A stretch of 64,000 bases of DNA from Mycobacterium kansasii ATCC 12478 (GCF_000157895.3 NC_022663.1:4092001-4156000); one strand, 5' to 3'. Shown: positions 26,480-35,734, counted from the first letter of the stretch. The notes: generated by a model from the sequence alone, not told the origin. Program-made: numbers and translations.

Positions 26480-27340
26480 ATGACCTGGCATCCGCATGCC
26501 AACAGGCTGAAGACCTTCCTGCTGTTGGTCGTTATGTCAGCGATGATCGTGTTCGTCGGCCGGCTGTTCGGCACGACGGCAATGTGGCTGGCGGTCCTGT
26601 TCGCCGTCGGGATGAACGTCTACGTCTACTTCAACAGCGACAAGCTGGCGTTGCGGGCCATGCATGCGCAGCCGGTCTCCGAGCTGCAGGCGCCGGTGAT
26701 GTACCGGATCGTGCGCGAGCTGGCCACCGCCGCCCACCAGCCGATGCCGCGGCTATACATCAGCGACACCGCGGCGCCCAACGCGTTCGCCACCGGCCGC
26801 AACCCGCGCAACGCCGCGGTGTGCTGCACCACCGGCATCCTGCAGATCCTCAACGAGCGGGAGTTGCGCGCCGTACTGGGCCATGAGCTGTCGCATGTCT
26901 ACAACCGCGACATCCTCATCTCGTGCGTGGCCGGCGCGCTGGCCGGCGTGATCACCGCCCTGGCCAACATGGCGATGTGGATGGGCATGTTCGGCGGCAA
27001 CCGGGAAAACAGCAATCCTTTTGCGTTGATTCTGGTTGCGTTGCTGGGCCCGATCGCCGCGACGGTGGTGCGGTTGGCGGTGTCGCGGTCCCGCGAATAC
27101 CAGGCCGACGAATCGGGTGCCGTCCTGACCGGCGACCCGCTGGCATTGGCCTCGGCGTTGCGCAAGATCTCCGGCGGGGTGCAGATGGCTCCGTTGCCGC
27201 CGGAGCCCCAACTGGCCAGCCAGGCGCACCTGATGATCGCCAATCCGTTCCGGGCAGGCGAGCGGATCGGGTCGCTGTTCTCGACGCACCCGCCGATCGA
27301 GGACCGCATCCGCCGCTTGGAGGCGATGGCGCGGGGATAA
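26480..27340 (+). CDS. htpX: Membrane zinc metalloprotease HtpX
   Basis: 286 residues from ATG at 26480, preceded by AGGAGGA; a GTG 24 bases earlier is less likely. M48B peptidase that degrades misfolded membrane proteins on the cytoplasmic side. Helices lie at about 12-50 (FLLLVVMSAMIVFVGRLF and MWLAVLFAVGMNVYVYF) and 150-200. Zinc site: LGHELSHVYNRD (HEXXH) near residue 136, and the Glu in YQADESGAVL near 215 as third ligand. The end FSTHPPIEDRIRRLE is typical. A stress-type promoter is visible upstream. Confidence 0.95.
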   Translation: MTWHPHANRLKTFLLLVVMSAMIVFVGRLFGTTAMWLAVLFAVGMNVYVYFNSDKLALRAMHAQPVSELQAPVMYRIVRELATAAHQPMPRLYISDTAAPNAFATGRNPRNAAVCCTTGILQILNERELRAVLGHELSHVYNRDILISCVAGALAGVITALANMAMWMGMFGGNRENSNPFALILVALLGPIAATVVRLAVSRSREYQADESGAVLTGDPLALASALRKISGGVQMAPLPPEPQLASQAHLMIANPFRAGERIGSLFSTHPPIEDRIRRLEAMARG

Positions 27341-27352
27341 GGGTTCTCATCG

Positions 27353-27372
27353 TGATAGCGCTTGCGCTATCA
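27353..27372. repeat. 20-bp palindrome after htpX
   Basis: TGATAGCGC - TT - GCGCTATCA, 9-bp perfect arms, starting 13 bases after the htpX stop. It could be the htpX terminator stem, or an operator left over from the decayed hicB locus that follows. Confidence 0.5.
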
Positions 27373-27470
27373 GAACTGACGGAGTCCTATCTCCTTGGAG
27401 AGCCCCGAATTCGCCAGCGACTGCGCTATCACATTCGCGGAAGCCTATTCCTTTGGGGAGCGCGGAGCGG
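27363..27470 (+). repeat. Imperfect direct repeat, 59-bp period
   Basis: Two copies starting TGCGCTATCA at 27363 and at 27422. Each continues with a purine-rich stretch and a CCTAT-CCTT-GGAG core in the same spacing. The second copy lies just before the hicB-like remnant. Function unknown; they could be tandem regulator sites or an old duplication. Confidence 0.5.
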
Positions 27471-27479
27471 CCCCGGGTG

Positions 27480-27785
27480 AATGCCGGACCGCGAGCGCAT
27501 CTGTTACCAATCCGGCAGGTACCGATATACCCGCCGTGTCCGGTAATGGGGCCCCGAATACGACGAACACATAGGCACCCGCATCGAAATGCCATACCTG
27601 ACGGGGCGGGCGACGCACGGCAGGAAGCGATCGCCGCTATCGAGGACGCCGTCGATCAACGCACTTCTAGCGGAACCCCGGTGGTCAGGACCTCACCCGC
27701 GCTCCGTGCCCGCCTCGCCATTGAGGCTGCCGAACAACGTGTTTCGATGAATCAATGGATAAGTTCAGAAGCCGGCAGATCGTCA
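27480..27785 (+). pseudogene. Decayed HicB-family antitoxin gene
   Basis: No single frame codes a full protein, but pieces in two frames form a HicB layout. First piece (27522-27600): RYTRRVR, an in-frame TAA, then WGPEYDEHIGTRIEMPYLTG, which resembles the HicB start (Y-x-Y-x-V-x-WSPED-x-EYVG). After a frameshift (from about 27605): ARQEAIAAIEDAVDQR, then SGTPVVRTSPALRARLAIEA and AEQRVSMNQWI, which is the typical HicB C-terminal ribbon-helix-helix. No hicA toxin is seen beside it. The antitoxin is therefore dead, and the locus is a relic of a lost TA system. Confidence 0.7.
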
Positions 27786-27786
27786 A

Positions 27787-29376
27787 TCAGGCGGCACCTT
27801 CGGACGTTTCCCCTTCGATTAGCGGTGCTTTTCGCGACGAATGGCCCCTCGTGAGGCCACCATGGACGTGCACTTCTCCGCCGGTGGCGTGGTGCTGACG
27901 CTGCCAGTCTGTAATCGCTTGGTGCGCAGCGTGATCGAGGTAGTTCGCCGCGATATGAAGCGTGACTGTGGTGCGTTCCGGGATAGCAGCCAGCACCTGT
28001 GTCAGTCGGGGCAGCGCCAGGAAGGTGCAGGTACCCTCGACTACCACACGCCATTCGTCGCCAATCGGGTGAGCATCTATCTTGGCCCGTATCACCCGCC
28101 ATCCGGTCATCGCGATGGCCAGAACAAGCCCGATCATCACCCCATGCAGGAGATTGAGGAATACGACGGCGACGATGGTCACCAGGTAGATGGCGAAATC
28201 GCCGGTTTTGACCGCGGTTTCGATGTGCGCGGGCTGCAGTAGCTGAATTCCGATGACGATCAGTAGCCCGGCGAGCGCGGCACTGGGAATCAGTTCGATG
28301 AGACCTGCGAACGGAAGCGCGAACAGCATCACCCAGAATCCGTGCAAAACCGTCGACGCACGAGTCTTGGCGCCCGCCTTGATATTTGCGGACGTGCGGA
28401 CGATGACGCCGGCGATGGGAAGACCGCCGATCACTCCCGACACCATGTTCGAGGCGCCCTGCCCGATCAACTCGCGGTCCAGTTCGGAGCGCGGGCCACT
28501 GTGCATCCTGTCCGTCGCGACCGCTGTCAGCAGACTTTGGACGCTGGTGATAAGTGTGACCGTGATGACGCCGATCGCGACGGCACCCCAGTTTCCGTGT
28601 GGAATTGCCGGAAGTTGCAGTGCATCCAGCAGTGAGCCCTCGAGCGCGATCCGCGACACGTGAAACGGAAACACTACCGAGACGACGGTGACGGCCACGA
28701 TGGCGACCAACGGACCGGGAACGGCGGCTGCCTTTGCCGGGGCCCACCGCCAGGCGACCATGATGGCGATCACCAGTAGGCCCAGTATCACTCCGGGCTT
28801 GTGCGCGCCGAGAATCTGCGCAGGCAGCTCAACGACGTTGTCCCAGGCCGAACTATGGGACTCGCCGCCGAGCAGCACGTGCGTTTGTTGAAGCGCGATG
28901 GTGATCCCGATGCCGGCCAGCATCGCATGCACGACCACGGGCGAGATAGCAAGGGCGGCCCGGGCAACACGGCTGAGCCCCAACAGGACTTGCATGAGTC
29001 CGGCGATCGCGGTGATGAAACAGGTTAATCCCCAACCGAATTGGGCGATAAGATCGGCGACCACCACGGTCAGCCCGGCGGCGGGCCCACTGACCTGCAG
29101 CGGTGATCCGCCGATAGCTCCGCCGACGATTCCGCCGACAATCGCGGCAATCAGACCTGCGAGTACCGGCGCATCGGATGCGATGGCGATGCCCAACGAC
29201 AACGGCAGCGCAACCAGGAAGACGACAAGCGAAGACGGCAGGTCGTGGCGGATGACCGATCGAAGTCGATCGGTTCGTAACTGCGCCATCTGGCGCGACA
29301 GGGTGCCTTGGCTACCTGGGTCAACCTGATCGCTGCGGTCAAGGCTAGGCTTGCCGCGATATCGTGTGTGCTGCAT
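27787..29376 (-). CDS. SulP-family anion transporter, paralogue 1
   Basis: 529 residues from ATG at 29376 with GGGAG nine bases upstream. SLC26/SulP fold: SSLVVFLVALPLSLGIAIAS opens helix 1, GGIVGGAIGGSPLQVSGPAA is the conserved Pro/Gly-rich helix 3 region, and about 11-12 helices follow. The C-terminal 90 residues form a cytoplasmic STAS-like domain (VVVEGTCTFLALPRLTQVLA). The membrane part resembles the SulP half of the Rv3273 SulP-carbonic-anhydrase fusion, but no carbonic anhydrase domain is attached. Bicarbonate or sulfate transport is possible; substrate not determined. It follows a close paralogue in the same direction. Confidence 0.9.
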   Translation of the reverse strand: MQHTRYRGKPSLDRSDQVDPGSQGTLSRQMAQLRTDRLRSVIRHDLPSSLVVFLVALPLSLGIAIASDAPVLAGLIAAIVGGIVGGAIGGSPLQVSGPAAGLTVVVADLIAQFGWGLTCFITAIAGLMQVLLGLSRVARAALAISPVVVHAMLAGIGITIALQQTHVLLGGESHSSAWDNVVELPAQILGAHKPGVILGLLVIAIMVAWRWAPAKAAAVPGPLVAIVAVTVVSVVFPFHVSRIALEGSLLDALQLPAIPHGNWGAVAIGVITVTLITSVQSLLTAVATDRMHSGPRSELDRELIGQGASNMVSGVIGGLPIAGVIVRTSANIKAGAKTRASTVLHGFWVMLFALPFAGLIELIPSAALAGLLIVIGIQLLQPAHIETAVKTGDFAIYLVTIVAVVFLNLLHGVMIGLVLAIAMTGWRVIRAKIDAHPIGDEWRVVVEGTCTFLALPRLTQVLAAIPERTTVTLHIAANYLDHAAHQAITDWQRQHHATGGEVHVHGGLTRGHSSRKAPLIEGETSEGAA

Positions 29377-29668
29377 CGGTTGCTCCCTCGTTTCCGTGGG
29401 GGACGTTCCGATGATCCCGCCCCGAATTACGTGACGTAGTCGTAAATGGTTGGCGCACAAGCAGTTAAATCTACGCAAACTCCAATGTTCGAGGCAGGCG
29501 CCCAGTGGTTACGGAGTTCGACGGTATTTTGCGGGCGAAGCCAGGGTCAACCAGACGCGCTAGCTGCATAGCGAACGCAAATTTTTCGCCGCGCGCCGAC
29601 GCTCCCAAACCCGAATGCATTAGCCTTGCGCAACCCGGCGATAACCCGGGCTTCGCTAAAGCCGCTCG
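29377..29668 (-). promoter_or_regulatory. Upstream region of SulP 1, duplicated from SulP 2
   Basis: 292 bp between the two transporter genes, without a gene. It aligns by eye in the same order with the region upstream of paralogue 2: TCGTAAATGGTTGGCGCAC matches TCGTAAGTCGTTGGCACAC, CAGGCGCCC is shared, and GCATAGCGAACGCAAATTT matches GCATACCGAACGCAGATTT. The duplication therefore included the promoter. Confidence 0.7.
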
Positions 29669-31222
29669 CTATGCCGCCGTTTCGGGTCCTTCGGCGTCGA
29701 TGAGGTCGTCCATCGCCCGGCGGGCGCGGTGGCCCGTATGGACCCCGCCGTGGATGTGCACCACCCCTCCCGTGGCCTGATGCCGTCGCTGCCAGTCGGC
29801 AATCGCCTGGTGCGCGGCGTGATCGAGGTAGATGACCGACATGGTGACGTTGACCGTCTTGCCCGCGGGAATGGACGCCAGCACCTGGGTCAGCCGGGGC
29901 AGGGAGAGGAAGGTCGCCGACCCTTCAACGGCCACGTGCCATTCGTCACCTGCGGGGTGGGCGTGGATCCTGAACCACATGACCCGCCATGCGGTCAGGG
30001 CGATGGCCAGGACGAGTCCGATCAACACGCCCTGCATGAGATTGAGGAATACGACACCGACGACGGTCACCAGGTAGACGGCCAGGTCCCCGTTTCGCAT
30101 GGCGGTTTCGATATGGGCGGGCTGCAGCAGCCTGATCCCGACGAAAACGAGCAGGCCGGCAAGCGCGGCGGTGGGGATCTGCTGGATCAACCCGGCAAAA
30201 AACAGCGTGAAGACGAGGATCCAGACGCTGTGCATGATCGTCGAGGCGCGGCTCTTGGCGCCCGCTTGCACATTCGCGGAGCTACGGACGATGGCGGCGG
30301 CGATCGGGAGGCCGCCGATCATCCCGGAGGTGATGTTTGCGACGCCCTGTCCGGTCAACTCGCGGTTGAAGTTGGTGGGCGCCCCGGGGTGCATCCTGTC
30401 GATCGACACCGATGCCAGCAGGCTCTCGACGGTGGCGATGAAGGCAACAGTGAGCACGCTGACCGCGAAGGCTCCCCACTTACCCTCGGGAAGGGCCGGT
30501 AGCTGGAATGCATTCAGCGGCGACCCGGTGAGTGTGATCCGGGCCAAGTCGAACGGAAACACCACGGAGATAATGGTTGCCGTCACGATGGCGACCAGCG
30601 GACCTGGAATGGGTGCCAATTTGGCCGGGGCCCAGCGCCAGGCGACCATGATGGCGATCACCAAGACGCCCAGAAACATTCCGGGCTTGTGCGCGCCGAT
30701 GATTTGTCCCGGCAGCTGAACGACGTTTTCCCACGATGTGCTGTGCGACTCCCCGCCCAGCAGGACGTGTGTTTGTTGAAGTGCGATCGTGATTCCGATG
30801 CCGGCCAGCATCGCGTGCACGACGACCGGCGAGATCGCCAGTACCGCTCGGGCAATCCGGCTGAGCCCCAAGATGAGCTGCAGGACACCGGCGGCCACGG
30901 TGATCAGACACGTCGCCCGCCAACCGAACTGGGCGACCAGACCGGCGGTGACGACCATCAACCCGTTCGCCGGACCGCTCACCGACAACGGCGACCCGCC
31001 GATGAATCCGAGGACGATTCCTCCGACGACTGCCGAGATCAGGCCCGAGAGCACCGGTGCGTCCGAAGCGATCGCGATCCCCACCGACAGCGGCAATGCG
31101 ATCAGAAAGACCACCAGCGACGACGGCAGGTCGTGCCGGATGATCGATCGCAGTCGGTCAGTACGCGACACTGGCGGGCCCTTGTCCGGGGCCTGGCTGT
31201 GGTGTGGTTCGGTGGGCTGCAT
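29669..31222 (-). CDS. SulP-family anion transporter, paralogue 2
   Basis: 517 residues, similar to the next gene along almost the whole length; for example both share LAISPVVVHAMLAGIGITIA and TIALQQTHVLLGGESHS. RBS GAGGGAATGACCG precedes the ATG. Membrane part: SSLVVFLIALPLSVGIAIAS, FIGGSPLSVSGPANGLMVV; C-terminal STAS-like domain from about residue 425. The N-terminus is shorter than in paralogue 1. Each gene has its own upstream region, so they may be expressed separately. Substrate not known. Confidence 0.9.
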   Translation of the reverse strand: MQPTEPHHSQAPDKGPPVSRTDRLRSIIRHDLPSSLVVFLIALPLSVGIAIASDAPVLSGLISAVVGGIVLGFIGGSPLSVSGPANGLMVVTAGLVAQFGWRATCLITVAAGVLQLILGLSRIARAVLAISPVVVHAMLAGIGITIALQQTHVLLGGESHSTSWENVVQLPGQIIGAHKPGMFLGVLVIAIMVAWRWAPAKLAPIPGPLVAIVTATIISVVFPFDLARITLTGSPLNAFQLPALPEGKWGAFAVSVLTVAFIATVESLLASVSIDRMHPGAPTNFNRELTGQGVANITSGMIGGLPIAAAIVRSSANVQAGAKSRASTIMHSVWILVFTLFFAGLIQQIPTAALAGLLVFVGIRLLQPAHIETAMRNGDLAVYLVTVVGVVFLNLMQGVLIGLVLAIALTAWRVMWFRIHAHPAGDEWHVAVEGSATFLSLPRLTQVLASIPAGKTVNVTMSVIYLDHAAHQAIADWQRRHQATGGVVHIHGGVHTGHRARRAMDDLIDAEGPETAA

Positions 31223-31475
31223 CGGTCATTCCCTCGTCTGGGCGTTGCGGGGGGACGGTCCGACAGTGCGGCCCCACACTACCTTGGTCACCTACTCGTA
31301 AGTCGTTGGCACACCGGCGAATACATTCGGGTGAAGGCATTCTGCAGGCGCCCGCCACTGCCCTTGACAGTATTCGGGCAGCTAAACAGGGGTCAAGTTG
31401 GCGCGCAGCGCGCATACCGAACGCAGATTTCAAGCGGAATGGGCGCTGACTAGGCACAAGGCCGTGCAAGCGACG
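31223..31475 (-). promoter_or_regulatory. Upstream region of SulP 2
   Basis: 253 bp without a gene. A TCGTAAGTCGTTGGCACAC block and a CGAACGCAGATTT block are shared with the other SulP upstream region. TTGACAGTATTCGG occurs inside and could be a -35-like element on the plus strand. No terminator or RNA gene recognised. Confidence 0.5.
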
Positions 31476-32501
31476 CTAGAACCCTGAGCCGTGTACCTCG
31501 TGTCCGGGCTCGTCCAGCATCAGGCCGTGATAGGCCTGTTCGACGGTGGAGCCGTGGTTGATGACCGCGTCGACTTCGCGAGCGATGGGCATGTTCAGCC
31601 CGTATTCGTTGGCAAATTCCATGACCACGCTGGCCGCCTTGACGCCCTCGGCCACCTGGTTCATCGATGCGATGATCTCGTCGATGGGTTTGCCCGCGCC
31701 CAGTTGCTCGCCCACGTGGCGGTTGCGGCTGCGCTGGCTGGTGCAGGTGACGATCAGATCGCCCAGACCGGCCAATCCGGGGAAGGTCTCGGTGTTGCCT
31801 CCCATCGCGACGCCGAGCTTGGTCATTTCGCGCAACGAGCGGGCGATCACCAGCGCCCGAGTGTTCTCGCCGATGCCCAGCGAGTAGCCCATGCCGGCGG
31901 AGATGGCAAACACATTCTTGAGCGCCCCGGCCATTTCGACGCCGATGACGTCATCGGTGGTGTACACCCGGAAGCGGCGGGTCCGGAAAAATGCTGCCAG
32001 CTGGGTGGCCAGATGTTGATCGGGCATGGCCAGGACCGCCGCGGCCGCATAGCCCTCGGCGACTTCTCGGGCGATGTTGGGACCGGCGAGGATGCCCGCC
32101 GGATGACCGGGCAGGATCTCTTCGATGATCTGCGACATCCGCATGTTGGTGCCCTGCTCGAGCCCCTTGACCAGGGACACCACCGGCACCCAGGGGCGCA
32201 GTTCCTTGCTCAGCTCGGTGAGCACACCCCGGAAGCCGTGCGAGGGCACTCCCATCACGACGACATCTGCACTGTTGGCGGCCTCGGAGAAATCGGTGGT
32301 GGCGCGCAGGGTCTCGCTGAGCACGACGTCGTTCCCGAGGTAGCGGCTATTGCGGTGGTTGTCGTTGATGTCGCTTGCGGTGGCCTCCGAGCGCACCCAC
32401 TGCAACGTCGGCACCCGCCGTGCACAAATGGACGCGACCGTGGTCCCCCAGGAACCGCCACCGAGGACAACGACTTTGGGTTCGCGCTTCGCAGCTGCCA
32501 T
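31476..32501 (-). CDS. gpdA1: Glycerol-3-phosphate dehydrogenase [NAD(P)+]
   Basis: 341 residues from ATG at 32501 (ten codons downstream of another in-frame start; the second agrees with the known M. tuberculosis length). It reduces DHAP to sn-glycerol-3-phosphate for phospholipid synthesis, in the cytoplasm. Rossmann motif VVVLGGGSWGTTVASICARR; VSLVKGLE near 110; the catalytic Lys in GALKNVFAIS near 195; and LIVTCTSQRSRNRHVG near 250 is the GpsA substrate signature. It is divergent from the protease gene. Confidence 0.95.
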   Translation of the reverse strand: MAAAKREPKVVVLGGGSWGTTVASICARRVPTLQWVRSEATASDINDNHRNSRYLGNDVVLSETLRATTDFSEAANSADVVVMGVPSHGFRGVLTELSKELRPWVPVVSLVKGLEQGTNMRMSQIIEEILPGHPAGILAGPNIAREVAEGYAAAAVLAMPDQHLATQLAAFFRTRRFRVYTTDDVIGVEMAGALKNVFAISAGMGYSLGIGENTRALVIARSLREMTKLGVAMGGNTETFPGLAGLGDLIVTCTSQRSRNRHVGEQLGAGKPIDEIIASMNQVAEGVKAASVVMEFANEYGLNMPIAREVDAVINHGSTVEQAYHGLMLDEPGHEVHGSGF

Positions 32502-32669
32502 GGGGCACAGCCTATTGCGGTAGCCCGACATTTGACAGCGGTTGATCGCCGGCGGCGGCCCCGAGACGAAGTCGAAACCAACGACCTCCGAGCATGGGAC
32601 TTCGGTCCCTACCCGGCGGGGTGACCACGCCGGGATGGTGAAAGATAGCTGTTCTATCGAGGAGGAATC

Positions 32670-34208
32670 ATGTCGCGACGAGCGAGCCGGTCGCGCGAGA
32701 GGTGTCTGCCCTCGTGTTGGGTCCGGACGTTCGTACTGCTGGTCGCGGCCGCGCTGGCGCTGCTGGCCGGGTCGCCGGGGATCGCATCCGCCGACGGTGG
32801 GCGCCCGCAGGCTAACCCGGAACAGCGAGCGGCGGCGATGATCCGGCCGGCCGTCTTATATCTTGCGGCCCAGGCCCACGGTCAGGTCCGGCTGCCCGAC
32901 GGCCAGATGCTGTCACTGTTCGGCGAAGGTTCGGGTATCCCCTTCACGGCGACGTGGACTTGCACCGCATTTGTCGTCAATCCTGACGGGTGGGTGGCGA
33001 CCGCAGGTCACTGCGTCGATCCGGAGACTGCCAAGCAGCTGATACTCAAGCGTGCGGCCAGTGAATACGTGGCGCATTTTCCCGACTCGCCGGTGGGCCA
33101 CAACCCAGGCGCGACGCTGGACTGGCTCACCAAGAACGCGCGGGTCGAAGGTCAGACCCCCGACCGTGGGCCCGAGATAAGCCTGATGCTGGGATACGGA
33201 ACCGGGACGAAACTCGCCGAGAAGCTCCCGGCCACCGTCGTGGACTTCCGGCCGATGGGCAAAGGCGACGTCGCGCTGCTCAAGGTGCAAAAGCACAACC
33301 TGCCGTCGTCCGAGCTCGGCACCGACGCCGACGTCAGCATCGGCGCACCGGTTCTGGCCGTGGGTTTCCCGGAGACGACTCAGCGGGTCACCGGTATATC
33401 GCTGGACCCGACGAACAAGAGCGGCAAGGTGAGCAAGAAGTCCACCCTCGAATCGAGTCCGATGTATGAGATCGATGCTCCGATCGCCGAGGGCATGAGC
33501 GGCGGGCCGACCATCGAACTCAACGGCAAGGTGATCGGCGTGAACAGTTTCGGCCCCGTCGGCGAACCGCAGCCGTTCAATTTCATCGCGCCCGCAGACA
33601 GTCTCGCGGCGCTACTGGCCGGCAAGGGTGTCAAGCCGATGCTCGGGCCCGCCGACCTGTACTACCGCCAAGGGCTCAACCACTATTTCTCCGGCCAGTA
33701 CAGCGACGCGATCTACGATTTCGACCAGGCCCTGGCGCTGTCACCCGACTACCCGGGCGTGGCCGATCTCAAGACCAGCGCGGCCAACCTACGTCAGCAG
33801 TACGGTGACGCGCCGGTGTTTCTTCGCTCAAAACCGGTGTGGTACACGGTAAGCGGCGTCTTGCTGCTACTCACGGTGGGCGGCTGGGTGACCTTCATGG
33901 TGCGGAAGAGCCGTCGGCAGCGTCGCACCGAAGCCGAAGCCGAAGCCATAGCCGAAGCCGAAGCCGAAGCCGAAGCCGCCGCGGAAGCCGCCGCGGAAGC
34001 CGCCGAAGCCGAAGCTGCCGAAGCCGCTGCTGCGGATGCGCAGCCACCGCGGGCAACCGGCACGGTCCGGCCGCTGGGTCTTGTTCCCGCCCCGTCGAGT
34101 GAGCCGCACTTCTGTGCCAACTGCGGAGCGGCGCACCACCCTGCCGAGAAGTTCTGTCCGAACTGCGGCAAGAAGATCCCGGCCGGCGAATCGGCGCAGC
34201 CCGCATAG
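32670..34208 (+). CDS. Secreted/anchored trypsin-like serine protease with C-terminal zinc ribbon
   Basis: 512 residues with a GAGGAGGAATC binding site. Order: signal peptide (residues 20-41, cut near SADGG); trypsin-like protease domain with catalytic His114 (TAGHC), Asp200 (KGDVALLKV) and Ser277 (EGMSGGPT); a TPR-like helical pair (about 328-378, RQGLNHYFSGQYSDAIYDFD); one transmembrane helix (390-411); a Glu/Ala-rich segment of likely coiled coil (420-457); and a zinc ribbon at C482, C485, C496, C499. The protease would face the periplasm and the ribbon the cytoplasm. This combination suggests signal-coupled proteolysis; substrates are unknown. I do not recognise it at this site in M. tuberculosis. 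Confidence 0.85.
   Translation: MSRRASRSRERCLPSCWVRTFVLLVAAALALLAGSPGIASADGGRPQANPEQRAAAMIRPAVLYLAAQAHGQVRLPDGQMLSLFGEGSGIPFTATWTCTAFVVNPDGWVATAGHCVDPETAKQLILKRAASEYVAHFPDSPVGHNPGATLDWLTKNARVEGQTPDRGPEISLMLGYGTGTKLAEKLPATVVDFRPMGKGDVALLKVQKHNLPSSELGTDADVSIGAPVLAVGFPETTQRVTGISLDPTNKSGKVSKKSTLESSPMYEIDAPIAEGMSGGPTIELNGKVIGVNSFGPVGEPQPFNFIAPADSLAALLAGKGVKPMLGPADLYYRQGLNHYFSGQYSDAIYDFDQALALSPDYPGVADLKTSAANLRQQYGDAPVFLRSKPVWYTVSGVLLLLTVGGWVTFMVRKSRRQRRTEAEAEAIAEAEAEAEAAAEAAAEAAEAEAAEAAAADAQPPRATGTVRPLGLVPAPSSEPHFCANCGAAHHPAEKFCPNCGKKIPAGESAQPA
33928..34035 (+). repeat. GCCGAA hexamer repeats coding Glu-Ala
   Basis: About 100 bp of GCCGAA and GCCGCGGAA units that encode the Glu/Ala-rich cytoplasmic linker of the protease. 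Likely to vary in length between strains by slippage. Confidence 0.85.
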
Positions 34209-34237
34209 CCCGCCGTCAGACCGCCGGCAACCGGCCT

Positions 34238-35734
34238 TCAGCCCGCTACCGGCGCCCGCTCGGTTACGCGGCCGAACACCATCGCCTCCTCGATGCGGTC
34301 GAACCGGTAGTCGATGGCATCGGCGAAATAGTTCTGCCGCACATTCCACGGCCGTTTGGTGCCTGACCTGGGCAGCGCGTGCAGCGAGCGCAGCACATAG
34401 CCGGCCTGAATGTCCCAGGAGGGCTTTTCGGTCAACGGCTCGTCGCCGCGGTGCGGGTAGGCATGGGTGTAGCCGTGAGCAGCCATGTGCGCCAACAACT
34501 TTGCCGTCGCCCGCGCCGTCATGTCGGCACGCAACGTCCAGGACGCATTCGTATAGCCCACACACCAGAACAGGTTGGGCACGTCTTCGAGCATGTGCGC
34601 CTTGTAGACGAAGCGGTCGCAGGGATTGATCTCGACGCCGTCCAAGCTGATCTTGACGCCGCCGAGTGCCTGCAACTGCAAGCCGGTGGCGGTGACGACG
34701 ATATCGGCATCGAGGTGTTCGCCGGACTCGAGCGCGATGCCGGTGGCGTCGAAATGGTCGATGTGGTCGGTGACGACGTCGGCGTGGCCGTCGGCGATGG
34801 CGGTGTAGAGGTCGGCGTCGGGAATCAGGCACAGCCGTTGGTCCCACGGGTTGTAGCTGGGCTTGAAGTGGGTGTCGACGTCGTAGCCGACGGGCAGGTT
34901 CTTGATCGCGGTGCGCCGCAGCAGCCACTTCATGAGTCGCGGCGTCTTGCGGGACAGGAACCACAGCACTGCCTCCAGCAGTGCGTTGTACATTCGGATG
35001 GCCAGATGGGAAGCCCTGCGGGGCAACACTTTACGAGCACCGGCGGCAAACCTGCTGTACTTGGACGCCGAGATGAGGTAAGTCGGCGAGCGCTGCAGCA
35101 TGGTCACCTTGGCGGCCTTTTCGGCCATCGACGGGATCAGCGTGACGGCGGTGGCCCCGCTGCCGATCACCACCACCTTCTTGCCGGCGTAGTCCAGGTC
35201 TTCCGGCCAGTGCTGCGGATGCACCACGGTGCCGCCGAACTGTTCGATGCCGGGGAACTCGGGGGTGTAGCCCTGGTCGTAGTTGTAGTAGCCGCTGCCG
35301 AAGAACACGAACCGGCTACGGCATTGCTGTGCGACGCCGCCCTGCTCGAAGGTGAGTGTCCAGGTGTCCGTGGCCGAATCCCAGTCCGCTGCCAAGACGT
35401 GACTGTTGAACCGGATGTGGCGGTCGATGCCGTACTTGTGGGCGGTGGTGGTCAGGTATTCGCGGATGTGTTCGCCGTCGGCGACGCCTTCCTTTCGGGT
35501 CCACGGCTCGTAGGGAAAGCTCAGCGTGAAGATGCTGCTGTCGGAGCGCACCCCCGGGTAGCGGAACAGGTCCCAGGTGCCGCCGATCCGCTCGCGCCGC
35601 TCCAGGATGGTGTAGGAGAGTCCGGGGTTGCGTTGCAGCAGCCGGTAGGCCGCGCCGAGGCCGGAGATCCCGGCGCCGACGATGACGACGTCGAAGTAGG
35701 CCGTGTCGATGGCTTCGTGAGGGCTCACGGTCAT
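34238..35734 (-). CDS. Flavin-containing Baeyer-Villiger-type monooxygenase (Rv0565c-like)
   Basis: 498 residues from ATG at 35734 (a start 15 codons earlier is possible). FAD motif VVIVGAGISGLGAAYRLL, the group-B hallmark FRYPGVRSDSSIFTLSFPYE, and the NADPH motif VVIGSGATAVTLIPSMA near residue 180; YTPEFPGIEQFGGTVVHPQHW resembles the FxGxxxHxxxW/P fingerprint. It oxidises ketones or similar compounds with O2 and NADPH. The same family as EthA and MymA; it could activate thioamide-like compounds, but that is only family inference. Confidence 0.9.
   Translation of the reverse strand: MTVSPHEAIDTAYFDVVIVGAGISGLGAAYRLLQRNPGLSYTILERRERIGGTWDLFRYPGVRSDSSIFTLSFPYEPWTRKEGVADGEHIREYLTTTAHKYGIDRHIRFNSHVLAADWDSATDTWTLTFEQGGVAQQCRSRFVFFGSGYYNYDQGYTPEFPGIEQFGGTVVHPQHWPEDLDYAGKKVVVIGSGATAVTLIPSMAEKAAKVTMLQRSPTYLISASKYSRFAAGARKVLPRRASHLAIRMYNALLEAVLWFLSRKTPRLMKWLLRRTAIKNLPVGYDVDTHFKPSYNPWDQRLCLIPDADLYTAIADGHADVVTDHIDHFDATGIALESGEHLDADIVVTATGLQLQALGGVKISLDGVEINPCDRFVYKAHMLEDVPNLFWCVGYTNASWTLRADMTARATAKLLAHMAAHGYTHAYPHRGDEPLTEKPSWDIQAGYVLRSLHALPRSGTKRPWNVRQNYFADAIDYRFDRIEEAMVFGRVTERAPVAG

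Noticed and set aside
33867..34964. Minus-strand frame with Phe-Gly repeats
   Set aside because: It is the antisense of the Glu/Ala tract of the protease; no start or family match.
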